A DNA stretch of 64,000 bases, taken from contig NZ_SMDC01000013.1 in the NCBI RefSeq assembly GCF_004343155.1, positions 1-64,000 of the forward strand, read 5' to 3'. Shown in pieces: positions 53,271-62,424 of this stretch (positions are counted from its first letter, which is position 1; each line of letters opens with the position of its first letter). The notes below the pieces were generated by a model. It did not search any database, was not told the origin of the DNA, and was given only the letters and a program-made list of their open reading frames with translations. This DNA is from Marichromatium gracile (GTDB lineage Bacteria > Pseudomonadota > Gammaproteobacteria > Chromatiales > Chromatiaceae). The translations under genes and the position numbers were made by a program.

Positions 53271-54019
53271 TGTCCCATCTCGTTCCCTTCTATGCCGCCG
53301 GGCGGCTGTTGACCCGGCTGCCCTTTCCCGACCCCGGCGTGGTCGACCCCGTCGACCAGGGCCGCTCGGTGGCCTGGTACCCGGTTGTCGGGCTGGTGCT
53401 CGGCGCGCTGCTCGCGCTCGCCGCGCTCGCCGCGCAGCACACCGACCCGCTGCTCGGCGCGGCACTGCTGCTCGCCTTCTGGACCTGGTCGACCGGCGGG
53501 CTGCACTGCGACGGCCTGGCCGATAGCGCCGACGCCTGGATCGGCGGACTCGGCGACCGCGCCCGCACCCTGGAGATCATGAAGGACCCGCGCAGCGGGC
53601 CGATGGCGGTGGCGGTGCTGGGGCTGGCGCTGCTGCTCAAGTGGAGCGCGCTGCAGCTGCTCCTCGATGTCGAGGCGGCCTGGCTGCTGCTCTGGGTGCC
53701 GCTGCTCGCGCGCGCGGTGCTGCCGCCGCTGATGCTCACCACCGCCTATGCCCGCGCGCAGGGCATCGTCAGCGATCAGGTCGCCCATCTCGGGCGCACC
53801 TGGGCGTGGACGGCGAGCGGCGCGGCCTTCCTCGGCTGTGTGCTGGTACTCGGTGGGCTGGGGCTGGTGCTGGCCGGGTGTGCCCTGGCGGTGTTGTGGC
53901 TGGCGCGTCGCGCCATGCGCGCCCGGCTCGGCGGCTTCACCGGCGACACCGCCGGCGCCCTGGTCGAGCTGACCGAGATCGCCCTGGTGGTGCTCGCGGC
54001 GCTGCTGCTCGGCGGCTGA
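53270..54019 (+). CDS. cobS: Adenosylcobinamide-GDP ribazoletransferase (cobalamin synthase)
   Basis: CobS joins the activated lower ligand to adenosylcobinamide-GDP at the inner membrane. The 249-residue protein has several membrane segments and the family signatures LTRLPFPDPGVV, GGLHCDGLADSADAWIGG and RTLEIMKDPRSGPMAV. The start is coupled to cobC. cobU/cobP, which makes AdoCbi-GDP, is missing from this cluster. Confidence 0.95.
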   Translation: MSHLVPFYAAGRLLTRLPFPDPGVVDPVDQGRSVAWYPVVGLVLGALLALAALAAQHTDPLLGAALLLAFWTWSTGGLHCDGLADSADAWIGGLGDRARTLEIMKDPRSGPMAVAVLGLALLLKWSALQLLLDVEAAWLLLWVPLLARAVLPPLMLTTAYARAQGIVSDQVAHLGRTWAWTASGAAFLGCVLVLGGLGLVLAGCALAVLWLARRAMRARLGGFTGDTAGALVELTEIALVVLAALLLGG

Positions 54020-54034
54020 GCGGCGCCGCGGCTC

Positions 54035-54436
54035 TCAGCGCACCAGCTGGTGCGGGTCTGCGGCGCAGGCCTCGCGGCACGCGCGATGGCGATTGGTGCA
54101 GTAACCGTAAAGGTTCTCGGCGCACGACCACCAGGGATAGCCGCAGTCGAGTTCATCGTTGAATGTGCCGACCTCGCTGAGACACCAGCGATAGTCGCGG
54201 AAGGCCTCGGTATGGTCGGCCTCGCAGTCGCGGTAGTCGGCGCGCGCGCTCGCGCGACAGTGCTCGCGCGCGCTGTCGCACTGGCCGATGCAGGCGGCGA
54301 TGGCGAGCTGACGGTGCAGGGGCTGGTCCTTCAGCAGCGGGTCGCTGCAGGCGCCGAGCAGGCTCAGCGCCAGGGCCAGCACGACACCACGTCGCGATCG
54401 ACGAAAGGGATGCGGTGACGATTGGCGCAGTCTCAT
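54035..54436 (-). CDS. Cysteine-rich lipoprotein, function unknown
   Basis: The 133-residue precursor has a lipoprotein signal (RRGVVLALALSLLGACSD) with the lipobox LGAC. The mature part has many cysteines, spaced as in CIGQCDSAREHC, YRDCEADH, WCLS, DCGYPWWSC and YCTNRHRACREAC. Disulfides are likely, fitting the nearby DsbAB system in a general way only. No known family. It is convergent with cobS, 15 bases away. Confidence 0.7.
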   Translation of the reverse strand: MRLRQSSPHPFRRSRRGVVLALALSLLGACSDPLLKDQPLHRQLAIAACIGQCDSAREHCRASARADYRDCEADHTEAFRDYRWCLSEVGTFNDELDCGYPWWSCAENLYGYCTNRHRACREACAADPHQLVR

Positions 54437-54620
54437 CGGGAGGCTCCGGGGATGTGACGGTCGCGCCTCGACCCTGGCGCGGTTGCGGTCACTGTAGCGG
54501 CAATCGCGCCCCGGCGCATCCGCATGACATACAATGGGCGCTCGGGAGCCGCGCCTGACCGCGGCCGGTCGAGGGTCGAGGCGGGCGCGGGCCGCGCCGC
54601 CGTCGCCGAGGGAGAACGTC

Positions 54621-55160
54621 ATGTCCAGAATCGTCGTGCCCGTCGTGTTGCTCGGTCTGCTTGCAGGGTGTGCGCTGATCTCGCCGCAGCGTCTCGGTGG
54701 CATCGCCGTCGAGGTGCCGCCGGAGGAGTACGGCAGGCGGCTGTGCGAGCACCTCGAGATCGAGGTCTACGCCACCTGCGTCAGTCAGGTGATCGACAAT
54801 CTCGAACGTCCCCGTCCCGAGGTGCCCTCGCCGGGTCGCTCGACCTCGGGGCCGGTGGTGGCGGTGGTCGATGGCGAGGTGTTCAGCGGTGACTACCGTT
54901 CGACCCTGTTCACTGGCGAGCTGAATCTGACCAGCCCGAAGACCCGTTGTCGCGGTGGTTACAGCGCCTTCTCCGGTGATCCCGCCGCGATCTACGAGCT
55001 GTACTGCGAGGACGGGCGCAGCGGCTGGGCGGATCTGGTGCGCGATCTCAGCGGTCGCAACGGTATCGGCCGGCTCGCCTTCAGCGACGGCGCCGCCGGC
55101 CAGCTGGTGTTCGGCCACGCCCCGCTGGGCAGCGCCGAGCCCTATCCCTACCTGCCCTGA
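54621..55160 (+). CDS. Putative lipoprotein, function unknown
   Basis: The 179-residue precursor begins with a lipoprotein signal and lipobox (VVLLGLLAGCALI). The mature domain contains GGIAVEVPPEEYGRRLC and, later, FSGDYRSTLFTGELNLTSP, YELYCEDGRSGW and GRLAFSD, which looks like a beta-rich fold. I do not recognise the family. It is divergent from the cysteine-rich lipoprotein and its 3' end overlaps the convergent coiled-coil gene. Confidence 0.7.
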   Translation: MSRIVVPVVLLGLLAGCALISPQRLGGIAVEVPPEEYGRRLCEHLEIEVYATCVSQVIDNLERPRPEVPSPGRSTSGPVVAVVDGEVFSGDYRSTLFTGELNLTSPKTRCRGGYSAFSGDPAAIYELYCEDGRSGWADLVRDLSGRNGIGRLAFSDGAAGQLVFGHAPLGSAEPYPYLP

Positions 55161-56392
55161 TCGGGGCCGCGCAGACGCTCGGTCAGGCGCAGCATCTCGC
55201 GCTGCATCTCCAGGTTCTCGAACGGGCGCAGCGCCGGGAGCTGGCGCTCCATCAGCGCCTCGAGCAGGCGCTGGCTGGCGCGCACCAGCCCCACCAACTC
55301 GCCCGAGAGGCTGACTGTCTGATAGGTGTTCCAGGCGGTGGCGATGTCGCCGGCGAGCTGCGCGCGCGCGGCGCGGATCTGACGCGCCTGGTCCTCGAGA
55401 TAGCTCCGATAGACCGCCGCCGCCTCGCCGGTGACGCGCTGTGCCTCGAGGTTGGCCTCGAGCAGCGCGGTGCGCTCGGGGTTCTGCGCCTTGAGCGTGC
55501 GGGTCTCGGCGGCGAGCGTGCGGGCGCGCTCGGCGATGGCGTCGATGCGCGGCAGGTAGTCGTCCTCGATCTGGCGCTCGATACGGCGGTGGAGGTGCTC
55601 CAGGGTCTGCAGCAGCACCACGTAGAGTCCGTAGTAGCGACGCGCGCTCTCCAGATCCTCGCCGCTCTCGGCGACCAGCTGTTCGAGCTGTTCGGTGAGG
55701 GTGCGGACGTTGTCGAAGAGGATGCCGAGCTCGACGACGTTGTCGCCGACCACGGTCGAGAGCAGGAAGCGCACCTGTTCGTCGTCGATGTCCAGCCCCA
55801 TGGCACGCAGCTCGGCGGCGAAGCCGCGCTCGATCGCGGCGATCTCGGCCTCGATCGCGGTGATCTCGCGCTGGTCGCGGGCGATCGCCTCGGCGTGGTC
55901 GGCGCGGGTCTTGAGCAGGGTCGATTGCTCGGGGGCGGTGAGTTGCTGCTGTCTGGACTCGGCGATCTGGGCGCGCAGCTCGACGATGCGGGCGTTGAGT
56001 TCGCGGATGCGCGCGCGCTGGGCGAGCGCCGGCGAGACCGAGAGCAGCGCGACGGCGCGATCGAGCAGGGCATCGATCTCGGTCTGGTTGGAGTCGCGGT
56101 CGGGACCGAACCAGGCGCGCTCGGGCAGCGTCGCCTGGCGCTCGGTGAGGGTCAGCGCCTCCTCCAGCTCGGGGCGCGCCCGCTCCCAGGCACGACCGAG
56201 ATCGTCGTCATCATCGCCGAGCAGTCGTCGGGCGTCGGCCGCCGCCTGGTCGGCGAGTTCGCGCGAGCGTTGCCACCACGCGGCGGCGGTGCTCTGGGCG
56301 CGCTCCCAGGCATCGGTCTCCGCCTCCTGCGCCAGGCTCGGCGCGGGCAGGGCGAGTGCGAACAGCAGCGGGGTCAGCAGGATCGGGCGCAT
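55148..56392 (-). CDS. Periplasmic coiled-coil protein, function unknown
   Basis: The 414-residue precursor has a signal peptide (LLTPLLFALALPAPSLA) and then long helical, charged stretches. The acidic string GDDDDDLGRAWERARP near residue 60 is followed by heptad-like coiled coil through most of the length (RIRELNARIVELRAQIAE, ITAIEAEIAAIERG). There is no membrane segment after the signal. The ATG at 56392 is chosen over an upstream start because it places the signal peptide at the N-terminus. Neighbours give no functional hint. Confidence 0.7.
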   Translation of the reverse strand: MRPILLTPLLFALALPAPSLAQEAETDAWERAQSTAAAWWQRSRELADQAAADARRLLGDDDDDLGRAWERARPELEEALTLTERQATLPERAWFGPDRDSNQTEIDALLDRAVALLSVSPALAQRARIRELNARIVELRAQIAESRQQQLTAPEQSTLLKTRADHAEAIARDQREITAIEAEIAAIERGFAAELRAMGLDIDDEQVRFLLSTVVGDNVVELGILFDNVRTLTEQLEQLVAESGEDLESARRYYGLYVVLLQTLEHLHRRIERQIEDDYLPRIDAIAERARTLAAETRTLKAQNPERTALLEANLEAQRVTGEAAAVYRSYLEDQARQIRAARAQLAGDIATAWNTYQTVSLSGELVGLVRASQRLLEALMERQLPALRPFENLEMQREMLRLTERLRGPDQGR

Positions 56393-56471
56393 GGCGGTCG
56401 GAGTCGGGCGGTTGCGGAACTCGCCCCACTCTAGCAGCGCCGCGCGCGCTTGCCGAGATGAGGATGGGGAA

Positions 56472-56642
56472 GGTTGAACCACAAAGGCGCGAAGGGAAAA
56501 AGCCACCAGCCGTCAGCCTCCAGTGAAGAGGCGGCCGGCCGATGATGACGACGGTTGAAAGCAAGCGCCCACTGGCGGCTGATGACTGGAGGCTGACAGC
56601 CCTCACACCTCTTTGCGGCCTTGGCGCCTTTGTGGTTCAACC
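56472..56642. repeat. MITE-like element with perfect 19-bp terminal inverted repeats
   Basis: GGTTGAACCACAAAGGCGC (56472-56490) is exactly the reverse complement of 56624-56642. Inside, GTCAGCCTCCAGT (56512-56524) and its complement (56585-56597) form a second perfect 13-bp pair. The 171-bp element has no coding content. It shares its ends with the TTGAACCGCAAAG modules elsewhere in the window and lies about 100 bases upstream of the SRP RNA. Confidence 0.85.
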
Positions 56643-56746
56643 CGTCGGCGTCAGCTGGGCGCTGGTATGCCGTTTGTCTTCCGTGGCGCACTTTGTTAAT
56701 CTCTCGTGCTCTTGTCGTCATCGTCTGATGGCTGCAAGAGCGTTAT

Positions 56747-56858
56747 GGTGACCCGTGTCGGTCCCCTCGCAACGTGAGATCGTGAACCCGGTCAGGCCCG
56801 GAAGGGAGCAGCCGCAGCGGTTGAAGCGTGTGCCGGGGTGTGGCTGGCGCGGGTTGCC
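56747..56858 (+). ncRNA. ffs: Signal recognition particle 4.5S RNA
   Basis: The conserved SRP core is clear: GGTCAGGCCCGGAAGGGAGC, then AGCCG, and GTGTGCCGGGGTGTGGCTGG after it. The 5' GGTGACCCGTG pairs with the 3' CGCGGGTTGCC to close the hairpin. The RNA binds Ffh in co-translational targeting. Boundaries are approximate. dnaX follows about 120 bases downstream. Confidence 0.93.
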
Positions 56859-56979
56859 GCCCCAGATTCCGCGCTGACGCCGGCCTCGGTCCGCGACGCC
56901 AGACGCCACCCTTAGGAAGCTCCCCGCGCTCGCCAGCGTGCGCGCCCTGCAACAGAGTTTCGACCGATTCGAGTCGCGC

Positions 56980-58788
56980 ATGTCCTACCAGGTGCTCGCC
57001 CGTAAGTGGCGCCCCAAGTCGTTCGACGAGATGGTCGGCCAGCAGCATGTGGTGAGGGCGCTCGCCAATGCGCTCGATCGCGGCCAGCTGCATCACGCCT
57101 ATCTGTTCACCGGTACCCGCGGGGTTGGCAAGACCACCCTGGCGCGCATCCTCGCCAAGTCGCTCAATTGCGAGCAGGGCGTGAGCGCCCACCCCTGTGG
57201 TCGGTGCGCGACCTGTCGCGAGGTCGATGCCGGGCGCTTCGTCGATCTGATCGAGGTCGACGCGGCCTCGCGCACCAAGGTCGACCAGACCCGTGAGCTG
57301 CTCGACAACGTCCCCTATGCGCCGGCGCACGGTCGCTGCAAGGTGTATCTCATCGACGAGGTGCACATGTTCTCGGCGCACAGCTTCAACGCCCTGTTGA
57401 AGACGCTCGAGGAGCCGCCGCCGCACGTCAAGTTCCTGCTCGCCACCACCGATCCGCAGCGTCTGCCGGTGACCGTGCTCTCGCGCTGCCTGCAGTTCAA
57501 CCTGCGCCGCCTGCTGCCCGATGAGATCGGCGCGCACCTGCGTCATGTGCTCGAGACCGAGGGGCTGGGATTCGAGACGCCGGCGCTGGCCCAGCTCGCG
57601 CGCGCCGCCGACGGCAGCATGCGCGATGCGCTGAGCCTGCTCGATCAGGCGATCGCCTTCGGCGGCGGTCGGCTGGTCGAGTCCGAGGTGCGCGCCATGC
57701 TCGGCACCCTCGATGGCGAGGTGGTGCTGGCGCTGGTCGAGGCGCTGGCCGGTGGCGACGGCGCCGCGCTGCTCGCCGAGGTCGAGCGCGTCGCCGCGCT
57801 CACCCCCGATTACGCCGAGCTGCTGCGCGAACTGATCGCGTTGCTGCATCGTCTGGCGCTGGTCCAGCAGGTGCCGCAGCTGCTCGCCGCCGACGATCCC
57901 GATGGCGACCGTCTCCGCGCCCTGGCCGCGCGCCTCTCGCCCGAGGATGTGCAGCTCTACTACCAGGTCGCGCTGACCGGGCAGGGCGATCTCGCCCTCG
58001 CCCCGGACCCGCGCGCCGGACTCGAGATGGTGCTGCTGCGCGCGCTCGCCTTCCGCCCCGCCTCGCCCGCCGGGCAGCCCGATGGCGCGCCTGCCGCGCG
58101 GCGGGCGCCCGATCCGCGCCCCGTCCCCGAGGCCGCGCCCCGTCCGAGCGCGCCAGCGCCGAGCCGTGGCTCGAGCGCCTCTGGCACGCCACCCTGGGAG
58201 GTTGCCGCCCCGGCACCGCCCCCGGCTCCCGAGCCATCGGCGCCTGCGCCCGTCGCGGCGCCGCCAGCTGCGCCCTCGCCGGGCAGTGCGCCCGCCGCTG
58301 GTGTGCCGCCTTGGGAGGTCGCCGACCCGAGCCCGGCCCCCGAGCCGTCCGCGCCCGAGCCCGTTGCGCCGCCGCCCACGCCTGCCGCCGCCCGTGCCGA
58401 TCTCGGCTCCCCGGCGCAGTGGCAGCAACTCGTCGCCGGGCTGCGGGTGCGCGGTATCGCCGGCGAGCTGGCGCACAATTGTGGTTTTCTCGACTGGGCC
58501 GATGGCCGGTTGCTGCTGAGTCTGGACCCGGCGGTCGAGCATCTGCGCGTGGCCTCGGCCGAGAGTCGCTTGCGCGAGGCGCTCGAGGCCGCGCTCGGCG
58601 AACCGGTGCGCCTCGAGTTCCAGGTTGCCCGCCCCGAACAGGAGACGCTCGCCCAGCGCCGCGTGCGCGAGGCCGAGGCGCGTCAGCGCACGGCCGAGGA
58701 GACGATGCACGCCGATCCGGTGGCCGAGCGGATGCGCGAGCAGTTCGCCGCCGACTGGGTCCCGGGCAGTATCGAGCCGCAGGGCTGA
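56980..58788 (+). CDS. dnaX: DNA polymerase III subunits gamma/tau
   Basis: DnaX is the clamp-loader ATPase. The 602-residue protein starts with [18 protein letters not shown]. It has Walker A in [13 protein letters not shown] (about 44-56), zinc-binding cysteines in [10 protein letters not shown], and [12 protein letters not shown] Pro/Ala/Ser-rich linker spans about 365-480, with repeated PSAPAP-type strings, before the C-terminal tau domain. No obvious A-rich slippery site was seen for making gamma, though I did not test this. It is followed by ybaB and recR in the common order. Confidence 0.97.
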   Translation: MSYQVLARKWRPKSFDEMVGQQHVVRALANALDRGQLHHAYLFTGTRGVGKTTLARILAKSLNCEQGVSAHPCGRCATCREVDAGRFVDLIEVDAASRTKVDQTRELLDNVPYAPAHGRCKVYLIDEVHMFSAHSFNALLKTLEEPPPHVKFLLATTDPQRLPVTVLSRCLQFNLRRLLPDEIGAHLRHVLETEGLGFETPALAQLARAADGSMRDALSLLDQAIAFGGGRLVESEVRAMLGTLDGEVVLALVEALAGGDGAALLAEVERVAALTPDYAELLRELIALLHRLALVQQVPQLLAADDPDGDRLRALAARLSPEDVQLYYQVALTGQGDLALAPDPRAGLEMVLLRALAFRPASPAGQPDGAPAARRAPDPRPVPEAAPRPSAPAPSRGSSASGTPPWEVAAPAPPPAPEPSAPAPVAAPPAAPSPGSAPAAGVPPWEVADPSPAPEPSAPEPVAPPPTPAAARADLGSPAQWQQLVAGLRVRGIAGELAHNCGFLDWADGRLLLSLDPAVEHLRVASAESRLREALEAALGEPVRLEFQVARPEQETLAQRRVREAEARQRTAEETMHADPVAERMREQFAADWVPGSIEPQG

Positions 58789-58960
58789 GTCCGCGCATGC
58801 CGGGCGCTGGCCGCTGTCATGCCTCCCCGCGTCCGCTCGAGCCATGTATCCTTGCGTCCGGTCGCGACGCGCACACCGCCCCGGGCCAGCGCTCCGTCAT
58901 GCGCTGTCCCTTGCCGGGGGCGCGATGTCCCCAATCATCCGTCAACGAGGTAGATCCAAG

Positions 58961-59284
58961 ATGAAAGCTGGACTCGGTGGCCTGCTCAAGCAGGCGCAGA
59001 AGATGCAGGAAGAGATGCAGCAGGCGCAGGCGCGTCTGGCCGAGGAAGAGGTGACCGGCGAGGCCGGTGGCGGTATGGTCAAGGTGACCATGAACGGCAA
59101 GTACCAGGCCAAGCGTGTCGAGATCGATCCCTCGCTGCTCGGCGACGACAAGGAGATGCTCGAGGACCTGATCTCCGCGGCGATCAACGACGCCACCCAG
59201 CGCGTCGCCGAGAAGATGAAGGAGACCATGTCGTCGGTGACCGCCGGCATGCCGCTGCCCCCGGGCATGAAGTTCCCCTTCTGA
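58961..59284 (+). CDS. ybaB: YbaB/EbfC nucleoid-associated protein
   Basis: The 107-residue protein binds DNA as a dimer. It has the typical N-terminal helix ([20 protein letters not shown]), the conserved [19 protein letters not shown] strand region, and the C-terminal [10 protein letters not shown]. The start, length and position between dnaX and recR are all standard. Confidence 0.96.
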   Translation: MKAGLGGLLKQAQKMQEEMQQAQARLAEEEVTGEAGGGMVKVTMNGKYQAKRVEIDPSLLGDDKEMLEDLISAAINDATQRVAEKMKETMSSVTAGMPLPPGMKFPF

Positions 59285-59303
59285 GCCCGTTGGTCGAGCG
59301 CGC

Positions 59304-59900
59304 ATGAGCGAGCGGGCCCTGCTCGATCAGCTGATCGATGCGCTGCGCTGTCTGCCCGGGGTCGGGCCGAAGTCGGCGCAGCGCATCGCCTTCCACCTGC
59401 TCGAGCGTGATCGTGAGGGCGGGGCGCGGCTGGCGCGGGTGATGGCCGAGGCGATGACCCGCATCGGCCACTGTGATCGCTGCCGCACCCTGACCGAGCG
59501 CGAGCGCTGTGCGATCTGCGCCGATCCCCGTCGCGATGCCGGATTGCTGTGCGTGGTCGAGCAGCCCTCCGAGGTCGTCGCCATCGAACAGGCCACCGAC
59601 TTCGGCGGGCGCTATTTCGTCCTCGGCGGGCGGCTCTCGCCGCTCGACGGCATCGGTCCGGCCGAGCTCGGGCTCGACCGGCTCGAGGCGCTGCTGGCCG
59701 AGGGCGGGGTGCGCGAGCTGGTACTCGCCATCAGCCCCACGGTCGAGGGCGGAGCGACGGCCCAGTTCGTCGCCGAGCTGGCCGCGGCGCAGGGTGTTGC
59801 GGTCACCCGGATCGCCCAGGGCGTGCCCCTGGGCGGCGATCTGGACGCGCTCGACGGTGGCACCCTGGCGCTCGCCCTTGCCGGGCGCCGCGCCTTCTGA
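59304..59900 (+). CDS. recR: Recombination protein RecR
   Basis: RecR works with RecF and RecO to load RecA at gaps. The 198-residue protein has a helix-hairpin-helix start ([20 protein letters not shown]), a four-cysteine zinc finger ([16 protein letters not shown], about 56-71) and a Toprim domain beginning with [15 protein letters not shown]. Length is normal. Confidence 0.97.
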   Translation: MSERALLDQLIDALRCLPGVGPKSAQRIAFHLLERDREGGARLARVMAEAMTRIGHCDRCRTLTERERCAICADPRRDAGLLCVVEQPSEVVAIEQATDFGGRYFVLGGRLSPLDGIGPAELGLDRLEALLAEGGVRELVLAISPTVEGGATAQFVAELAAAQGVAVTRIAQGVPLGGDLDALDGGTLALALAGRRAF

Positions 59901-59903
59901 AGG

Positions 59904-59930
59904 GACCGGCGGGCCAGTGCCGCGCCGGTC
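59904..59930 (+). terminator. Hairpin after recR
   Basis: GACCGGCG (59904-59911) pairs with CGCCGGTC (59923-59930). A second short stem, CGCCCCG/CGGGGCG, follows at 59934-59949. No T-tract is seen. Confidence 0.4.
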
Positions 59931-59978
59931 ATCCGCCCCGAGCGGGGCGATATCTCGATCTTGGGAGCGAACATCAGG

Positions 59979-60323
59979 ATGACCGATACCATCTTCGGCA
60001 AGATCGCCCGTGGTGAAATCGAGGCCGACCTCGTCTACGAGGACGAGGACGTCGTCGCCTTCCGCGACCTCAACCCGCAGGCGCCCACCCATCTGCTGGT
60101 GATCCCGCGCAAACCGATCCGGACCCTCAGCGAGGCCGGTGCGGAGGATGCCGAGCTGCTCGGCAAGTTGTTGCTGGTCGCCGCCAAGGTGGCCGAGCAG
60201 GCCGGGATCGCCAAGGGTGGCTATCGCACCGTGATCAACTGCAACGCCGGTGCCGGGCAGACGGTGTTCCATCTGCACCTGCATGTGCTCGGTGGTCGCG
60301 CGCTGCAATGGCCGCCCGGCTGA
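59979..60323 (+). CDS. HIT-family nucleotide-binding protein (HinT-like)
   Basis: The 114-residue protein begins MTDTIFGKIARGEIEADLVY and has the histidine-triad active site FHLHLHVLGGR (H-x-H-x-H-x-x). HinT-type enzymes hydrolyse nucleoside phosphoramidates. The ATG at 59979 fits the family start; a short upstream extension is possible. The gene stands between recR and minC. Confidence 0.93.
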   Translation: MTDTIFGKIARGEIEADLVYEDEDVVAFRDLNPQAPTHLLVIPRKPIRTLSEAGAEDAELLGKLLLVAAKVAEQAGIAKGGYRTVINCNAGAGQTVFHLHLHVLGGRALQWPPG

Positions 60324-60522
60324 GGGCGATGGGCTGACGGGAGGTGGCGTCGCGTCACACCGCCGACTGGCGGGCGCGTGGCGACGGTTCGTCCCTCTCA
60401 CTCTATGCCGGCGCGCGTCGAACGGGTAGCATTGCCGCTCGACAGGGTGGTCGTCCGCGCTGCAGCGGCCGGCGGGACTACAGCATGGAGACCTGGGGGC
60501 GCGAGACGCTCGAGATCACACT

Positions 60523-61254
60523 ATGGCAGCGAATCCACAATCGCTCGAAGGTGAGGCCGCAGCGGCCTTCGAGCTCAAGGCGGCGGGGTTCACCCTGCCG
60601 ATCTTCAGACTGCTCGGTGACGACATGGAGGCCGTGGCCAATCAACTCAGCGCCAAGGTCGGCCAGGCCCCCGATTTCTTCCGCAACACCCCGATCGTGA
60701 TCGATCTCGGCGACTTTGCCGGCGGCGAGGTCGAGTTCCCGTTGTTGGTGGGGCTGCTGCGTGGCTACGGGATGATCCCCTTCGGTGTGCGCGGCGGCAG
60801 CAAGGCGCAGCACGCCAGCGCCGAGACCATGGAGCTGGCGGTGCTGGGCGAGACCTATTCTCGTGCCGCGCGTCCGAGTCCCGCCAACGCCGAGAACGCC
60901 GAGCGTGCCGCCGCCGATGAGGCGGTCCACGCCTCGATGCTGGTGGCCCGTCCGGTGCGCTCCGGACAGCGTCACTATGCCGCCGGCGGCGACCTCTCGG
61001 TGGTCGGGGCGGTCAGCTCCGGGGCCGAGTTGATGGCCGACGGCAACATCCATGTCTACGGCCCGCTGCGCGGTCGCGCGATGGCGGGTGTCAACGGTGA
61101 CCTGGAGGCGCGAATCTTCTGCCAGGACCTGCAGGCCGAGCTGGTCGCCATCGCCGGCCACTACCGGGTGAGCGAGAACATCCCCGCCGAGCTGCAGGGG
61201 GTCCCGGTGCAGATTTTTCTCGATCAGAAGATCCTGCGCATCGAGAAACTGTGA
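60523..61254 (+). CDS. minC: Septum-site determining protein MinC
   Basis: MinC blocks FtsZ assembly away from mid-cell. The 243-residue protein has the N-terminal domain (about 12-105, FELKAAGFTLPIFRLL) and the C-terminal beta-helix (about 135-240, VRSGQRHYAAGGDLSVVG and HVYGPLRGRAMAGVNGD). It is the first gene of a standard minCDE order. Confidence 0.95.
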   Translation: MAANPQSLEGEAAAAFELKAAGFTLPIFRLLGDDMEAVANQLSAKVGQAPDFFRNTPIVIDLGDFAGGEVEFPLLVGLLRGYGMIPFGVRGGSKAQHASAETMELAVLGETYSRAARPSPANAENAERAAADEAVHASMLVARPVRSGQRHYAAGGDLSVVGAVSSGAELMADGNIHVYGPLRGRAMAGVNGDLEARIFCQDLQAELVAIAGHYRVSENIPAELQGVPVQIFLDQKILRIEKL

Positions 61255-61305
61255 ATCGATCCGGGGACCGACAAACGGAACACTCCCCATTAGGAGGCTG
61301 CAACT

Positions 61306-62115
61306 TTGGCGAGAATCATCGTAATCACCTCGGGTAAGGGCGGGGTCGGCAAGACGACCACTGCTGCTGCGCTGGCCATGGGGCTGGCCCTGAAGGGTAA
61401 GCGCACGGCGGTGGTCGACTTCGACGTGGGACTGCGCAACCTCGACCTGATCATGGGTTGCGAGCGACGTGTCGTCTACGACTTCGTCAATGTCATCAAG
61501 GAGGAAGCAACCCTCAACCAGGCGCTGATCCGCGACAAGCGCAGCGACCATCTCTATATCCTCCCGGCCTCGCAGACCCGCGACAAGGATGCGCTGGCCA
61601 AGGATGCGGTGGGCCGGGTGCTCGAGGAGCTCTCCGACAGCTTCGACTTCGTCGTCTGCGACTCGCCCGCCGGGATCGAGCATGGCGCGACCATGGCGAT
61701 GTACTATGCCGATGACGCCATCGTGGTCACCAATCCCGAGGTCTCCTCGGTGCGTGACTCCGATCGCATGCTCGGCATCCTGTCGAGCAAGTCGCGCCGC
61801 GCCGAGAACGGCGATGAGCCGATCCGCGAGCACCTGCTGCTCACCCGCTACGATCCGCGTCGGGTCGACAACGGCGACATGCTCAGTGTCGAGGACGTGC
61901 AGGAGATCCTGTCGCTGAGCCTGATCGGGGTGATCCCCGAGTCCAAGGCGGTGCTGAGCGCCTCCAATGCCGGTATCCCGGTGATCCTCGACCATGACAG
62001 TGATGCCGGCCAGGCGTACGCTGACACGGTATCGCGCTATCTTGGGGAGGATATCCCGCACCGCTTCACCGAAGCGGAGAAGAAGGGCTTCCTGAGCCGT
62101 CTATTCAAAGGGTGA
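61306..62115 (+). CDS. minD: Septum-site determining ATPase MinD
   Basis: MinD is the membrane-cycling ATPase that carries MinC. The 269-residue protein has the deviant Walker A (GKGGVGKTTTAAAL), the FDVGLRNLDLIMGCERR segment, and an amphipathic membrane-targeting tail (KKGFLSRLFKG). It starts with TTG, preceded by TTAGGAGGCT. MinE starts three bases after the stop. Confidence 0.97.
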   Translation: MARIIVITSGKGGVGKTTTAAALAMGLALKGKRTAVVDFDVGLRNLDLIMGCERRVVYDFVNVIKEEATLNQALIRDKRSDHLYILPASQTRDKDALAKDAVGRVLEELSDSFDFVVCDSPAGIEHGATMAMYYADDAIVVTNPEVSSVRDSDRMLGILSSKSRRAENGDEPIREHLLLTRYDPRRVDNGDMLSVEDVQEILSLSLIGVIPESKAVLSASNAGIPVILDHDSDAGQAYADTVSRYLGEDIPHRFTEAEKKGFLSRLFKG

Positions 62116-62118
62116 CCC

Positions 62119-62394
62119 ATGGGCCTACTCGACTACTTCCGCTCCTCGCAGCCGAAGGGCTCCGCCAACGTTGCCAAGGAACGGCTGCAGATCCTGGTGG
62201 CGCACGATCGAGCCGCACGCGACCGTCCCTCCTATCTGCCCAAGCTGCAGCAGGAGATCATCGACGTCATCCGCAAGTACGTCGATGTCGACATGAACGC
62301 GGTCTCGGTGAACTACGAGCAGGAAGACGCCCACGAGGTGCTGGAGCTCAACATCGTGTTGCCGGAGGCGGCGCAGCAGCGGCTGGCGCCCTGA
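62119..62394 (+). CDS. minE: Cell division topological factor MinE
   Basis: MinE stimulates MinD ATP hydrolysis to drive oscillation. The 91-residue protein has the family start (GLLDYFRSSQPKGSANVAKE), the MinD-contact region (RLQILVAHDRAARDRPSYLP) and the topological-specificity domain (VDVDMNAVSVNYEQED). It is the last gene of minCDE and converges on dapE. Confidence 0.96.
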   Translation: MGLLDYFRSSQPKGSANVAKERLQILVAHDRAARDRPSYLPKLQQEIIDVIRKYVDVDMNAVSVNYEQEDAHEVLELNIVLPEAAQQRLAP

Positions 62395-62424
62395 ACGCGC
62401 CCGCCGCTGTTGCCTGCCGAAGCC

